This document shows positions 32,077 through 41,013 of a DNA stretch of 43,779 nt, piece by piece. Each line of letters starts with the position of its first letter. Position 1 is the first letter of the stretch. The notes beneath the pieces were generated by a model. The model was given only the letters and a program-made list of their open reading frames with translations. It did no database searches and was not told the DNA's origin. Position numbers and translations under genes: made by a program. Source of the stretch: Carboxylicivirga fragile (GTDB lineage: Bacteria > Bacteroidota > Bacteroidia > Bacteroidales > Marinilabiliaceae); contig JAFMVD010000050.1 of assembly GCA_025499625.1 (NCBI GenBank), positions 1-43,779 on the forward strand. The letters run 5' to 3'.

Positions 32077-32237
32077 GTAATATTATTTTCCAAGGCTAAT
32101 ATACCTAATTTACATCAACAATATTTGGCATGTAGATAAGTTTTTTGTTTTTGTATATAGGTGAAGGGTGTCTAACTCTTTAGTGTTAAGTGGCTTTATT
32201 TCGTACTATTTGGCAGATTGCACTATTCAATTTATAA

Positions 32238-32268
32238 TTGGTCACTTCACTTTATTGGACTAAATTTG
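32238..32268 (+). promoter_or_regulatory. Promoter of the AEC transporter gene
   Basis: TTG (32238-32240) is followed after 20 nt by TAAATTTG (32261-32268), an exact match to the -7 consensus and the ideal spacing. The start codon lies about 42 bp downstream. Confidence 0.6.
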
Positions 32269-32310
32269 AATAAATAAGAATGTTGAAGTATTAGAGAATA
32301 GTAAATATAT

Positions 32311-33270
32311 ATGATCACAAGCACATTTATACCTGTTTTTAAAGCTGTTCTCAGCATATTTTTAATAGCCATAGCAAGTGGTGTATTGGTAAGGCGTAAT
32401 ATTATTAGGCAAAGTGATATTCAGAGTATGTCGCATATTACTATTGTGATATTGCTACCATGCCTTTTCTTTTCGAAGATCATTGGAAGTTTTGACCCAG
32501 CTAGTTTCGTGTATTGGTGGATTTTGCCCTTGGTGGCTTTTGTTATGATAGGTTTTGCTTTAGGTTTATCGTATTTATTCTTTTACAAAAAACGTAAACA
32601 AAAGAAGGCCATAATGGCAGTTGCATCTTTTATGAATGCCAATTACATGGTACTGCCTATTGCAACTATGTTATATGTTGAAGATTTGAATACATTTTTA
32701 ACTTATTGCTTCATGTTTATTTTAGGTGTAAGCACTGCATTGTGGAGTGTAGGAAAGTACATGGTGACCTCTGGCGAAAATGAAAAGATCAGATTAAAAG
32801 AAATTGTGAATCCGCCATTAATTGCAAGTTTGGGTTCAATATTAATTGTTCTACTTGGTTTGGAGAATTACGTTCCTTCAGCTATTTTAATCCCTGTTGA
32901 TTTCCTTGGGCAAGCTGCCATTCCTATTGCCACTATTGTATTAGGTGCTACATTGGGTTCTATCTCGGTAAGGCAAATGCCCTCCATTATCGATTCAATT
33001 AAGGTAGTGGGAATAAAGTTATTTTTAATGCCCGCCATTGTTATTGCTCTATTATATTGGACGCAATGGCTAAACACTTACCCTTTAATCGCCGACTTAT
33101 TAGTATTACAGGCCTCGGTTGCCCCGGCTACTCTGTTAATTGTTCAGGTTCGTAAATATGGAGGTAATGCACAGGAGGTGGGTAGTATGATGCTAATCAA
33201 TTATATCGTTTGTCTTTTAACGATACCCGCATGGCTTACTATTTGGCGTATGCTTATTGCTTCCTATTAA
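32311..33270 (+). CDS. AEC-family (auxin efflux carrier-like) transporter
   Basis: A 319-residue protein with about ten membrane spans in two inverted halves. It is recognised by the early GVLVRRNIIRQSDIQSMSHI region, the SFMNANYMVLPIATMLY stretch, and the later DFLGQAAIPIATIVLGATLG and QASVAPATLL. Bacterial AEC proteins carry malonate, malate or other organic anions; the substrate cannot be read here. It is a single-gene transcript with its own promoter, diverging from the histidine kinase and converging on the ExbD gene. Confidence 0.88.
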   Translation: MITSTFIPVFKAVLSIFLIAIASGVLVRRNIIRQSDIQSMSHITIVILLPCLFFSKIIGSFDPASFVYWWILPLVAFVMIGFALGLSYLFFYKKRKQKKAIMAVASFMNANYMVLPIATMLYVEDLNTFLTYCFMFILGVSTALWSVGKYMVTSGENEKIRLKEIVNPPLIASLGSILIVLLGLENYVPSAILIPVDFLGQAAIPIATIVLGATLGSISVRQMPSIIDSIKVVGIKLFLMPAIVIALLYWTQWLNTYPLIADLLVLQASVAPATLLIVQVRKYGGNAQEVGSMMLINYIVCLLTIPAWLTIWRMLIASY

Positions 33271-33278
33271 TAGTGTAA

Positions 33279-33303
33279 GGAAACCAGCTTAATGCCAGTT
33301 TCC
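33279..33303. terminator. Weak hairpin between convergent genes
   Basis: GGAAAC (33279-33284) and GTTTCC (33298-33303) flank a 13-nt loop and are followed by CTTTC on the plus strand. The stem is only six base pairs, so this is a weak candidate. It lies in the 46-bp gap between the AEC and ExbD genes, where a shared terminator is expected. Confidence 0.35.
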
Positions 33304-33316
33304 CTTTCAATTATTT

Positions 33317-33892
33317 TTAGTTTGAAGCTAGTTTAACTGGTTCGGCTTCCGAAATGTATTTTGGACAGACTTCACGAACTGCATCTTTTTCTGTTTTGCC
33401 TAACTTTTTATATTCTTTCCCAAACTTACTTTTGGCAATGTCGTTTCGCATTTCATTAAATGCTCGTAATACTTCATTTTGCACCAATAAGTAGGCGTGG
33501 TATTCGGTATCATTGGTGGTTTGAATCGAAATAATACCCTTACTAACTTCAGTGGGACCGAAGTACTTAATATTTTTACTTTCCTTGTCCGATAGCTGTA
33601 GTTTATCGTTAGGGTTTAAAATGAATTCTTTAGTTGCCTCAGTTAGGTTTCGTATGTCCATTTGGGATTTTTCGACCATTAGTTGATTATTGGAGTTAAC
33701 CAATATTTCAAATACATTACGATCATGCTTAAGGGGCGTATCAATATCTGGTTTATCTTGATACGGGGGAAGAAGTGTACTTAATCCCTGATCTGTGTCC
33801 ATTGTTGTTGATACCAAGAAGAATATTAGTAACAAAAACGCGATGTCGGCCATTGAACCGGCATTTACTTCAGTAGTTTCTCTTTGTTTCAT
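33317..33892 (-). CDS. exbD: ExbD/TolR-like biopolymer transport protein
   Basis: A 191-residue protein with a short cytoplasmic N-terminus, one membrane span (about 16-30) preceded by the conserved Asp in MADIAFLLLIFF, and a periplasmic domain. This matches ExbD/TolR, which with ExbB/TolQ uses the proton gradient to drive TonB or Tol. The periplasmic domain is longer than in classical ExbD (about 140 residues), with STTMDTDQGL after the span, as in Bacteroidota ExbD paralogues. No exbB or tonB gene is adjacent, so it must work with partners elsewhere. The symbol marks the family and not proven orthology. Confidence 0.85.
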   Translation of the reverse strand: MKQRETTEVNAGSMADIAFLLLIFFLVSTTMDTDQGLSTLLPPYQDKPDIDTPLKHDRNVFEILVNSNNQLMVEKSQMDIRNLTEATKEFILNPNDKLQLSDKESKNIKYFGPTEVSKGIISIQTTNDTEYHAYLLVQNEVLRAFNEMRNDIAKSKFGKEYKKLGKTEKDAVREVCPKYISEAEPVKLASN

Positions 33893-34155
33893 AATAGATC
33901 ATTTAATTATTTATTAATAATTAATGACCCTGCATAATATGATTCCGAAATTGACACCATTAATATACAAAAAAAATAACAGTTTACACTTTATGTGGTC
34001 AATTAAATTTATGATCAACTATCTTATTGTGCCCAGAATAAGATTGGTTAAAAAGAATTAAGCTGCTTTCTGCAAAAACTGGAATCTCAGGTTCATTTTG
34101 TCGTAATTTGGCGTTAGTTTTCTTGAGTAAAAGGTAGCGCGTGCTGCATATTTAT

Positions 34156-34163
34156 TACCTTTG
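34156..34163 (+). promoter_or_regulatory. Probable -7 box of the RND/PlsC-like operon
   Basis: TACCTTTG is an exact TAnnTTTG match, 26 bp before the GTG start of the RND gene. There is no obvious -33 element. The preceding gap (33893-34155) shows no other recognised feature. Confidence 0.45.
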
Positions 34164-34189
34164 TACGCTAATTTTGAAATATACAATAA

Positions 34190-36571
34190 GTGAATCATCT
34201 TTCCGTCAATCATATAATCATTCGCTATCGATTAGCCATTTTAGCTGCTGTCGCTTTTTTAACTTTGTTTTTTGGTTTTCAGGCTAGTAAAGTAACCTTG
34301 GATTATAAGTTAGCCCAGCTTCTTCCAAAAACAGATTCAACGTTTATTGAATACGAGAATTTTAAGAAAATATATGGTGAGGATGCTAAGCTCATACTGT
34401 TAGGAATTAATGATTCTACAATTCTTGAACTTGATAAGTTTAATGCCCTTTATGACCTTACTGAAGCTATTGCTGCTATTACTGTTTCAGGCGATGATGG
34501 TGAGCAAATAGTAGGTGCTAAAAGTGTATTGTCTTTAAGTAGAATAAGTGAGTTAAATAGGGTGAATGATAAGTTAGAGTTAAAAACTTTATTTCCTCAA
34601 AAACCTAGCTCTCAATATCAATTGGATAGTATTTTAGGCATCGTTGATAAACAATTGTTTTATAAAGACCTATTATTTAAGCAGACAGATAGCTCGTTTG
34701 TGACCATATTGAGTATTACTCTTCGCAATGATATGGTTAATTCAAAACGGCGAATTGCCTTTGTGAATAATGTATATGAAACTACCGAATTGTTTAGTGA
34801 AAAAACGGGGGTTGATGTGCATTACTCGGGGCTGCCATATATCCGAACACGTGTAATGGATAAAGTAAGAGGCGAGTTGAGCCTTTTTATTATTTTGGCT
34901 GCTATTGTATTGGCCATTATACTGTATCTGTTTTTCCGCTCGTTTAAAATAGTTGGAACATCCCTCTTGGTTGTTGGTATTTCAGTTATTTGGGTATTTG
35001 GTTTTATTGGTTTGTTTGGTTTTAAAATAACAGTACTAACAGGATTGATCCCCCCACTAATCATCGTTATTGGAATACCCAATTCCATTTTCATGATTAA
35101 TAAGTATCATCAGGAATGCAGTAATCATGGAAATCAATGGGCCGCATTGGAGCGAATGATAAAGAAAATTGGCGGAGTTATTTTCTTGACCAATCTAACT
35201 ACAGCTTCTGGTTTTGCTACATTCATACTTACTAGTTCTACCATTTTGGTTGAATTTGGAATTATAGCAGCGATTAATATTATCTGCCTGTTTTTTATTT
35301 CCATCACCATTTTTCCAATCATAACAAGCTTTCAGAAAATGCCATCTGCAAGGCATATCAAGCATCTGGAGAATAAATCGTTAAATTCATCAATTAAATG
35401 GTTAGTGATAACCGCCATGAAGAATAGGCGATGGGTATATGTTGGTACGTTGTTTTTAGTACTATTTAGTGCATTGGGTATTAGTTTAATAAAAACATCG
35501 GGTAATGTCGTTGATGATATTCCTAAGAGTGATGCTATTTATCAGGATCTTCTCTTTTTTGAAGAACAGTTCAAGGGCGTATTGCCTTTCGAAATTGTGA
35601 TAGACACTAAGGTAGAGAATGGTGTTTTTAGAGAAGGGGGAAAAACCTTGTATAAAATGCGACGTTTAGAGAAGGTTTTAGCTCGCGATTCTTTGTTTAC
35701 GCCTTACTTTTCGAAACCGTTATCTATTAATGATGGGGTGAAATATATCTATCAAGCCCATATGGGAGGCGATCCTAAGTTTTATAATGTGCCGTCACCT
35801 AGTAAATTGACCGGGCTAAAAAAGTATTTCTCAAGCGAATCATCGGAACATTCTGAGAGTTTAAGTGCTTTTATCGATTCATCAAAACAGATAACACGGA
35901 TGACGGTTAAGATGGCGAATGTTAATACCGATCAGATTCAAAGTATAAAAGATTCACTTAGGATAAAGGTTGATAAAATATTCAGCCCAGCCGATTATAA
36001 GGTGAGTTTTACTGGTACAAGTTTAGTGTTTTTAAAAGGAACCAATTTTCTTATACGCAACTTATTTGTGAGTCTGGCCATAGCCATTCTGTTAATATCG
36101 GTTTTTATAGCTTTCATGTTTCGATCTTTCCGAATGGTTTTTATATCACTTATCCCTAATATAATTCCATTACTTTTTACCGCTGGAATTATGGGTTATT
36201 TTGGTATTCATATAAAACCATCCACTATATTGGTATTTAGCATTGCCTTTGGTATTTCAATTGATGATAGTATTCATTTCTTGGCCAAATATCGTCAGGA
36301 ATTAAAGATACATGGAGGACGTATTAAGTTTTCGGTGGTCGAAGCTATAAAGGAATCGGGGGTGAGCATGATTTATACATCTATTGTTTTATTCTTTGGA
36401 TTCTCCATATTTACAGCTTCAAGTTTTGGTGGTACTATAGCCCTGGGTTTATTGGTGTCATTAACTTTATTAGTGGCAATGTTAACCAACTTGATATTGT
36501 TACCTGCAATGCTTTTGTCATTAGAGAAGGCCAAGCGTAAAGAAGAAAAAAAGATTAAAAAGAAGAAATGA
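34190..36571 (+). CDS. RND/MMPL-family exporter
   Basis: A 793-residue protein of two similar halves, each with one membrane helix, a large periplasmic domain and five further helices. Half one has spans near residues 12-30 and 228-385. Half two has spans near 413-435 and 625-780. The second half contains FGISIDDSIHFLAKY, the Asp pair of the proton-relay region in RND/MMPL transporters. The matching place in half one reads IGIPNSIFMINKY, without the Asp pair. Length and the absence of an adaptor or outer-membrane channel gene point to the HAE3/MMPL-like group that moves lipids or hydrophobic molecules. The start is GTG (34190). The last 4 bases overlap the PlsC-like gene. Confidence 0.88.
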   Translation: MNHLSVNHIIIRYRLAILAAVAFLTLFFGFQASKVTLDYKLAQLLPKTDSTFIEYENFKKIYGEDAKLILLGINDSTILELDKFNALYDLTEAIAAITVSGDDGEQIVGAKSVLSLSRISELNRVNDKLELKTLFPQKPSSQYQLDSILGIVDKQLFYKDLLFKQTDSSFVTILSITLRNDMVNSKRRIAFVNNVYETTELFSEKTGVDVHYSGLPYIRTRVMDKVRGELSLFIILAAIVLAIILYLFFRSFKIVGTSLLVVGISVIWVFGFIGLFGFKITVLTGLIPPLIIVIGIPNSIFMINKYHQECSNHGNQWAALERMIKKIGGVIFLTNLTTASGFATFILTSSTILVEFGIIAAINIICLFFISITIFPIITSFQKMPSARHIKHLENKSLNSSIKWLVITAMKNRRWVYVGTLFLVLFSALGISLIKTSGNVVDDIPKSDAIYQDLLFFEEQFKGVLPFEIVIDTKVENGVFREGGKTLYKMRRLEKVLARDSLFTPYFSKPLSINDGVKYIYQAHMGGDPKFYNVPSPSKLTGLKKYFSSESSEHSESLSAFIDSSKQITRMTVKMANVNTDQIQSIKDSLRIKVDKIFSPADYKVSFTGTSLVFLKGTNFLIRNLFVSLAIAILLISVFIAFMFRSFRMVFISLIPNIIPLLFTAGIMGYFGIHIKPSTILVFSIAFGISIDDSIHFLAKYRQELKIHGGRIKFSVVEAIKESGVSMIYTSIVLFFGFSIFTASSFGGTIALGLLVSLTLLVAMLTNLILLPAMLLSLEKAKRKEEKKIKKKK

Positions 36572-37863
36572 TATACTACTGGTTAAGATATACAATGCCC
36601 ATTGCATTAAGGCTTTATTTTAAACATATCTTTTTTGTTCATCGACATAAGATTCCTAAAAAAGGACCAGTCATATTAGCCTCGATGCATCCAAATTCAT
36701 TCATTGATGATTTTGTGATTGGTATTTTTGCAGGACGCAAACTAAGGTTTCTTGCCAGGGGAGATGTATTTGCTACTAAGCTCGCACGTGTTTTATTGGA
36801 ATCAATGCGCGTATCGCCTGTTTATAGAGCCATGGATAACACGCAGGATGTAAAGAAGAATTTGGAGGCTTTTGATATTTATACGCAAACATTGAAATAT
36901 AATGGCACCTTATTAATTCATTCCGAGGGAGTATGTGTTGTTGAGAAACGCGTGCGTAAACTTAAGAAAGGAACGGCTCGAATTGCCTTTAAAGCTGAAG
37001 AAGAAAATGATTTTAAGCTGGGGGTACAGATTGTTCCGATCTCTTTAAATTATACCAATGGGCCAAAAATAAGAGAAACATTAATGGCACAATGTGCCGA
37101 TCCCATTTTGGTGAGTGATTATAAAGATATCTACCTTGAAAATCCAGCAAAGGCGGCAAAAGCCCTGAATGATGATTTATACGCAGCGCTTAATGAAGGG
37201 GCCGTTGTTATTGAATCTAAAGAGTGTGAAACCACGGTAGAACAGTGTTTCGAAATTGCTCGAAATAACAAGTTAGTGGGGGCTCTACCTATTGCTAATG
37301 CCAACCCTGTGCCATTTCAGATTGAGAATAAAATAAGTTCACATATTAATCAACTCTTTTCAGATTCAAAAGAGCAGTATAAGGAACTAAAAGAAAAAGC
37401 TCAAGTTTATTTTGATTTGTTAGGTAAGTATAGGATTACCGATCGGGAAGTGGCCTGTGATAAAACTTCATACTATCTTAAGGCATTGCTTTTAGTGGTT
37501 GTGTTACCCATTTTTTCTCTTGGCTACTTAGCCAATGTTTTACCTGTTTATTTAGGCCGTAAGGTGGCAGATAAAGTCGTGAAAACACGTGAGTTTTATG
37601 GTTCGGTTTACGTTGGAGCCAATTGGTTGTTTGTACAGCTGTATTACCTTGTTTTATTCATATTAGGAGGGGTGTTTGCAGGACTTATGGGGCTTTTATT
37701 GGTGTTGAGTATTGCTGTTATAGGGTTCTGGTCGGTACTATTACGCGATCAATATTTGCTGTTTTTTGAACGCTTTAGGTTCAATAAGTTCAAGTCGAAA
37801 CATACAGCTGATTATAAACAGGCTAAGCTGTATAGAGATGAACTGTCTAAGCTTCTTGGATAG
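36568..37863 (+). CDS. PlsC-like glycerophospholipid/lysophospholipid acyltransferase
   Basis: A 431-residue membrane-bound acyltransferase. The catalytic block is MHPNSFIDD (His41, Asp47), an H-x5-D form instead of the usual H-x4-D; this variant occurs in Bacteroidota members. Then come RFLARGDVF, the glutamate-glycine motif in HSEGVC (Glu120, Gly121) and KKGTARIAFKA. The first 200 residues make the acyltransferase fold. A helical insert (about 230-300) and three or four membrane spans (about 310-400) follow. It would transfer a fatty acyl chain to a lysolipid or similar acceptor at the inner membrane. It overlaps the RND exporter gene by 4 bp, so synthesis and export of one lipid is a plausible joint role. 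Confidence 0.86.
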   Translation: MIYYWLRYTMPIALRLYFKHIFFVHRHKIPKKGPVILASMHPNSFIDDFVIGIFAGRKLRFLARGDVFATKLARVLLESMRVSPVYRAMDNTQDVKKNLEAFDIYTQTLKYNGTLLIHSEGVCVVEKRVRKLKKGTARIAFKAEEENDFKLGVQIVPISLNYTNGPKIRETLMAQCADPILVSDYKDIYLENPAKAAKALNDDLYAALNEGAVVIESKECETTVEQCFEIARNNKLVGALPIANANPVPFQIENKISSHINQLFSDSKEQYKELKEKAQVYFDLLGKYRITDREVACDKTSYYLKALLLVVVLPIFSLGYLANVLPVYLGRKVADKVVKTREFYGSVYVGANWLFVQLYYLVLFILGGVFAGLMGLLLVLSIAVIGFWSVLLRDQYLLFFERFRFNKFKSKHTADYKQAKLYRDELSKLLG

Positions 37864-37939
37864 TTGAGTAAGAGTATTGTAGTATTATAGATAGGCAGAT
37901 TAAATTCATTTAATTGCTTTTTTGATTAAAAACAATAAT

Positions 37940-37947
37940 TACTTTTG
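37940..37947 (+). promoter_or_regulatory. Probable -7 box of the SDR/VOC pair
   Basis: TACTTTTG matches TAnnTTTG and lies 26 bp before the TTG start codon of the SDR gene. A TTTG at 37921-37924 is 15 nt upstream and a TTG at 37914-37916 is 23 nt upstream. Neither spacing is ideal. Confidence 0.45.
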
Positions 37948-37973
37948 TTTACTAATAAAAAGATAAAATAATT

Positions 37974-38762
37974 TTGGCAGATAGTGTAGTTTGGATAACA
38001 GGAGCTTCGTCGGGAATAGGTGAAGAATTGGCATACGCATATGCAAGAGAAGGTGCAAGGCTGGTTCTGACAGCGCGAAGAGAAGATAAACTTAATTTGG
38101 TACGAGAGAAGTGTCTTTCGTATACAAAAGAATGTTTTGTATTCCCTGCCGACCTGTCATCAACAGATCAGTTAGAAGACTTAGTTGATAATGTCATAAA
38201 ACAAACTGGAACCATTGACGTTTTAGTTAATAATGCTGGAATAAGCCAACGTTCCTTAGCCCATGCAACGCCTCTCGAAAATGATCGAAAAATTATGGAG
38301 ATAAATTTCTTTAGTGCAGTAGCATTAACGAAGTTGGTTTTACCATACATGATTAAAAATAGAAGTGGTCATATAGTTGCCATCAGCAGTATAGTTGGAA
38401 AGTTTGGTTTTCCATTACGTAGTGCCTATTCTGCGGCAAAGCATGCCTTGCAAGGTTTTTTTGAGTCTTTAAGGGCAGAACTTAAGGCAGATAATATAAA
38501 AGTAACCATTGTGTCTCCGGGGAGAATTAAAACCGAGGTATCGAAAAATGCGTTAACAAAAGAAGGTGTTGCGCATGGTGAAATGGATCCAGGACAGGAT
38601 AAAGGAATGCGAGCAGATGTGTGTGCAAACATTATTCTCAAAGCGATTAAAAAAGAGAAGAAGGATATTTTAGTGGGTGGTAAGGAATTGTTAATGGTTT
38701 ATATTTACAAGTATTTACCAGCTCTATATAATCGTATTGTAACTAAAGTAAGTAGTAAATAA
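37974..38762 (+). CDS. Short-chain dehydrogenase (DHRS7-like)
   Basis: A 262-residue classical SDR. The cofactor motif is TGASSGIG (residues 9-16), with NNAG, the Ser of AISSIVG, and YSAAK supplying the Tyr and Lys of the catalytic triad. The end of the fold has SPGRIKTEVS. The tail KELLMVYIYKYLPALYNRIV is hydrophobic and could touch the membrane, as in DHRS7-type enzymes. The start codon is TTG (37974): no ATG exists in frame before an upstream stop (37956), and the TTG places the Rossmann fold normally. The stop is 9 bp from the VOC gene, so they form an operon. Substrate unknown. Confidence 0.88.
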   Translation: MADSVVWITGASSGIGEELAYAYAREGARLVLTARREDKLNLVREKCLSYTKECFVFPADLSSTDQLEDLVDNVIKQTGTIDVLVNNAGISQRSLAHATPLENDRKIMEINFFSAVALTKLVLPYMIKNRSGHIVAISSIVGKFGFPLRSAYSAAKHALQGFFESLRAELKADNIKVTIVSPGRIKTEVSKNALTKEGVAHGEMDPGQDKGMRADVCANIILKAIKKEKKDILVGGKELLMVYIYKYLPALYNRIVTKVSSK

Positions 38763-38771
38763 TATAATCCT

Positions 38772-39833
38772 ATGGTCAAAACTATAAGCGGGATTCAACA
38801 AATTGGTGTTGGAGTAAAAGATGCTCAAGAAGCATGGAAGTGGTATCGCACCCAATTTGGAATGGATATTAATGTTTTTGAAGATACTGCGGTGGCTGAG
38901 ATTATGCTTCCTCATACCGAAGGTAAGACCAGGGAACGTTACGCTGCTTTAGCCGTTAATATGGAGGGTGGCGGAGGTTTTGAAATATGGCAGCACACAG
39001 GTATTGAACCTAAAGCGCCCAATTTTGAAGTCCAGTTAGGCGATTATGGTATATTTATCACTAAAATTAAAAGTCGCGATATTGAGAAATCGTATCGAGT
39101 ACATAAAGAGCGCGGCTTGAATATACTTGGTGAGCTTTACAAAGATCCGAGTGGGAATGATCATTATTTTATCAAAGATCCCTACAATAATATCTTTCAG
39201 ATTGTAGCTGAGCCAGTTTTTTATAAGAAACAAAAATCAGTTACTGGAGGAACCAATGGTTGTTTAATTGGCGTATCAGATATTGAGGCAGCCATGAAGG
39301 TTTATTCCGATATTCTACAATACGATGAAGTGGTTTATGACAAGGAAGATGTGTTTGCCGATTTCGCACAGCTACCAGGAGGTGATCAGAAATGTCGTCG
39401 TGTGTTACTTAAGCATAAAGAAACAAGAACAGGCACGTTCAGTCGTTTATTTGGCCCCACACAAATTGAATTGGTAAAAGTATATGATCGTGAACCTCGT
39501 AAAATATTCGAAAACAGAATATGGGGTGAGCTAGGATTTATCCACTTGTGTTTTGATATTACGGGTATGGACTTTTTGCGTGAAGAATGCAAATCCAAAG
39601 GTTTTGCGTTTACCGTTGATAGTGCTGATAGTTTTGATATGGGTGTGGCAGCTGGCCATTTCTCTTATATCGAAGATCCAGATGGTACGCTCATTGAATT
39701 TGTAGAAACACATAAATTACCAATCATTGAAAAGTTTGGCTGGTACATGAATCTTAAAGGGAGAGATCCAAAGAAGAGTCTGCCGAATTGGATGGTTAAT
39801 ACACTTGCTTTTAATCGCATTAAGGATAAGTAG
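38772..39833 (+). CDS. Two-domain VOC-family protein
   Basis: A 353-residue protein with two vicinal-oxygen-chelate modules. The first (about 1-155) has IQQIGVGVKDAQEAWKWYR and ends in DPYNNIFQIVAEP. The second (about 160-315) has IGVSDIEAAMKVYSDILQYDE and ends in EDPDGTLIEFVETH. The layout resembles extradiol dioxygenases and 4-hydroxyphenylpyruvate dioxygenase, but the known HPPD C-terminal signature is absent. A likely metal site uses His257 (FIHLCFDITG) and Glu of LIEFVE in the second module; the first lacks an obvious matching His. It sits 9 bp after the SDR gene and ends before a terminator. The reaction is unknown. Confidence 0.8.
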   Translation: MVKTISGIQQIGVGVKDAQEAWKWYRTQFGMDINVFEDTAVAEIMLPHTEGKTRERYAALAVNMEGGGGFEIWQHTGIEPKAPNFEVQLGDYGIFITKIKSRDIEKSYRVHKERGLNILGELYKDPSGNDHYFIKDPYNNIFQIVAEPVFYKKQKSVTGGTNGCLIGVSDIEAAMKVYSDILQYDEVVYDKEDVFADFAQLPGGDQKCRRVLLKHKETRTGTFSRLFGPTQIELVKVYDREPRKIFENRIWGELGFIHLCFDITGMDFLREECKSKGFAFTVDSADSFDMGVAAGHFSYIEDPDGTLIEFVETHKLPIIEKFGWYMNLKGRDPKKSLPNWMVNTLAFNRIKDK

Positions 39834-39858
39834 AATATTCTTTGAAATAAAATACAAG

Positions 39859-39894
39859 GCCATTTCTCATTTTACTCTGAGAAATGGCTTTTTT
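39859..39894 (+). terminator. Strong intrinsic terminator of the SDR/VOC operon
   Basis: The 11-bp perfect stem GCCATTTCTCA (39859-39869) and TGAGAAATGGC (39878-39888) with an 8-nt loop is followed by six T residues (39889-39894). It is 26 bp after the VOC stop codon. Confidence 0.92.
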
Positions 39895-40057
39895 ATAACA
39901 ACTTCACTAAGTTTTTATTTTGAGATCTAACCTCCTCTTAAAAGGAGTTTGTTATTGGCGTGAAGATTGTTTTAGAAAGGGTATGCTTTGTTGTGCATGA
40001 AAAAAGAGATGTGTGAATGTTAGTTGGTATTGTAAGATGATTGTTCAGGGATGAGGA

Positions 40058-40084
40058 ATTCTATTTGCTTGGTTAATAGAATTT
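40058..40084. promoter_or_regulatory. Perfect 9-bp inverted repeat before the amidase operon
   Basis: AATTCTATT (40058-40066) and AATAGAATT (40076-40084) are separated by 9 nt, a spacing that suits a dimeric regulator. It lies about 90 bp before the amidase start. The rest of 39895-40175 shows only a small CTCCT/AGGAG hairpin and no gene. A sequence TATAATTTG near 40143 could be an imperfect -7 box. Confidence 0.4.
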
Positions 40085-40175
40085 AATTACACTAGAGTGC
40101 AAAATTATTTAACACTATGATTGACAAAGTTAAATATTGTTTATAATTTGTGTGTGCATTATAAACCAATTTACC

Positions 40176-41009
40176 ATGTCGTCAAAATCAAACCTATCTA
40201 TTTCAGATCACCTTTTGAAAGGTGATGGCATCATTCCCTATTTATTAGAGCACACAAAAGGAGGAGAATTTCAATCTTCTTATCCTGATTCTGTCATCAT
40301 ACATTATACGGCAGGCGGCAGTGCTGAATCATCGGCTCGTCATTTACGAAATAAAGACGTTAAAGCATCGGCACATTTGGTTATTGGCCGCGCTGGAGAA
40401 ATATACCAGATAGTGCCCTTTAATTATCAGGCTTGGCATGCCGGTAAAAGCAAATATGGTTCGCGTGTTGGGTACAACAAGTTTTCCATAGGTATTGAAT
40501 TGGATAATGCCGGCGTATTAACCAAGGCAGGTACTGAATATGTATCATGGTTTGGTAAAAAATATCAGCAGAATGATGTACTTCAAGCGCGTCATCGCAA
40601 CGAACAGGATTTAAAATATTGGCACCTCTATACACCTGAGCAGATAGCGGCTTGCGAACGAGTTGTTAAGTTACTTATTGAAAATTACGGAATAAAGGAG
40701 ATATTAGGTCACGAAGAAATAGCACCGGGAAGAAAACAAGATCCTGGACCAGCATTTCCTTTGGATCGATTTAGAAATAGGCTTTTGTTCGAAGATAGAG
40801 CCGATGATGAAACACCCTTAAAAGGTAAAAACTATAAAGTTACAGCAAGTCAATTGAATATTAGGGAAGGTGCTGGCGGACAGTTCAAAAAGGTGGCTCA
40901 ACCTTTAAAAAAAGGTAGCGAGGTAACCATTCTGGAAGAGAAAGATGGCTGGTGTAAGGTAAAAACAACGATTACTGGTTGGGTTAGTAAAGGGCATCTA
41001 GATATTTAG
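40176..41009 (+). CDS. N-acetylmuramoyl-L-alanine amidase (Amidase_2) with SH3b domain
   Basis: A 277-residue peptidoglycan amidase. The catalytic domain (about 35-195) has zinc ligands His43 (VIIHYTAGG), His179 (LGHEEIAPG) and Asp189 (KQDPGPAF), and the active-site Lys187. The C-terminal SH3b-like domain (about 217-277) begins YKVTASQLNIREG and ends GWVSKGHL, for cell-wall binding. There is no signal peptide: the ATG at 40176 (MSSKSNLS) is preferred to a TTG thirteen codons upstream. Such leaderless amidases resemble phage endolysins or proteins released by a holin-like step. It leads a tight operon with the DUF5675, membrane and DUF4230 genes (4-bp gap to the next). Confidence 0.9.
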   Translation: MSSKSNLSISDHLLKGDGIIPYLLEHTKGGEFQSSYPDSVIIHYTAGGSAESSARHLRNKDVKASAHLVIGRAGEIYQIVPFNYQAWHAGKSKYGSRVGYNKFSIGIELDNAGVLTKAGTEYVSWFGKKYQQNDVLQARHRNEQDLKYWHLYTPEQIAACERVVKLLIENYGIKEILGHEEIAPGRKQDPGPAFPLDRFRNRLLFEDRADDETPLKGKNYKVTASQLNIREGAGGQFKKVAQPLKKGSEVTILEEKDGWCKVKTTITGWVSKGHLDI

Positions 41010-41013
41010 TCAT

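Noticed and set aside
34822-35094. Antisense open frames inside the RND exporter gene
   Set aside because: They are rich in Ile, Thr, Pro and Lys from reversed hydrophobic codons, and no start or promoter context supports them.
40137-40175. A longer amidase starting from TTG at 40137
   Set aside because: It would add a short hydrophobic stretch (FIICVCII) that is too brief and uncharged for a normal signal peptide, and an ATG lies at 40176. It remains a minor alternative.
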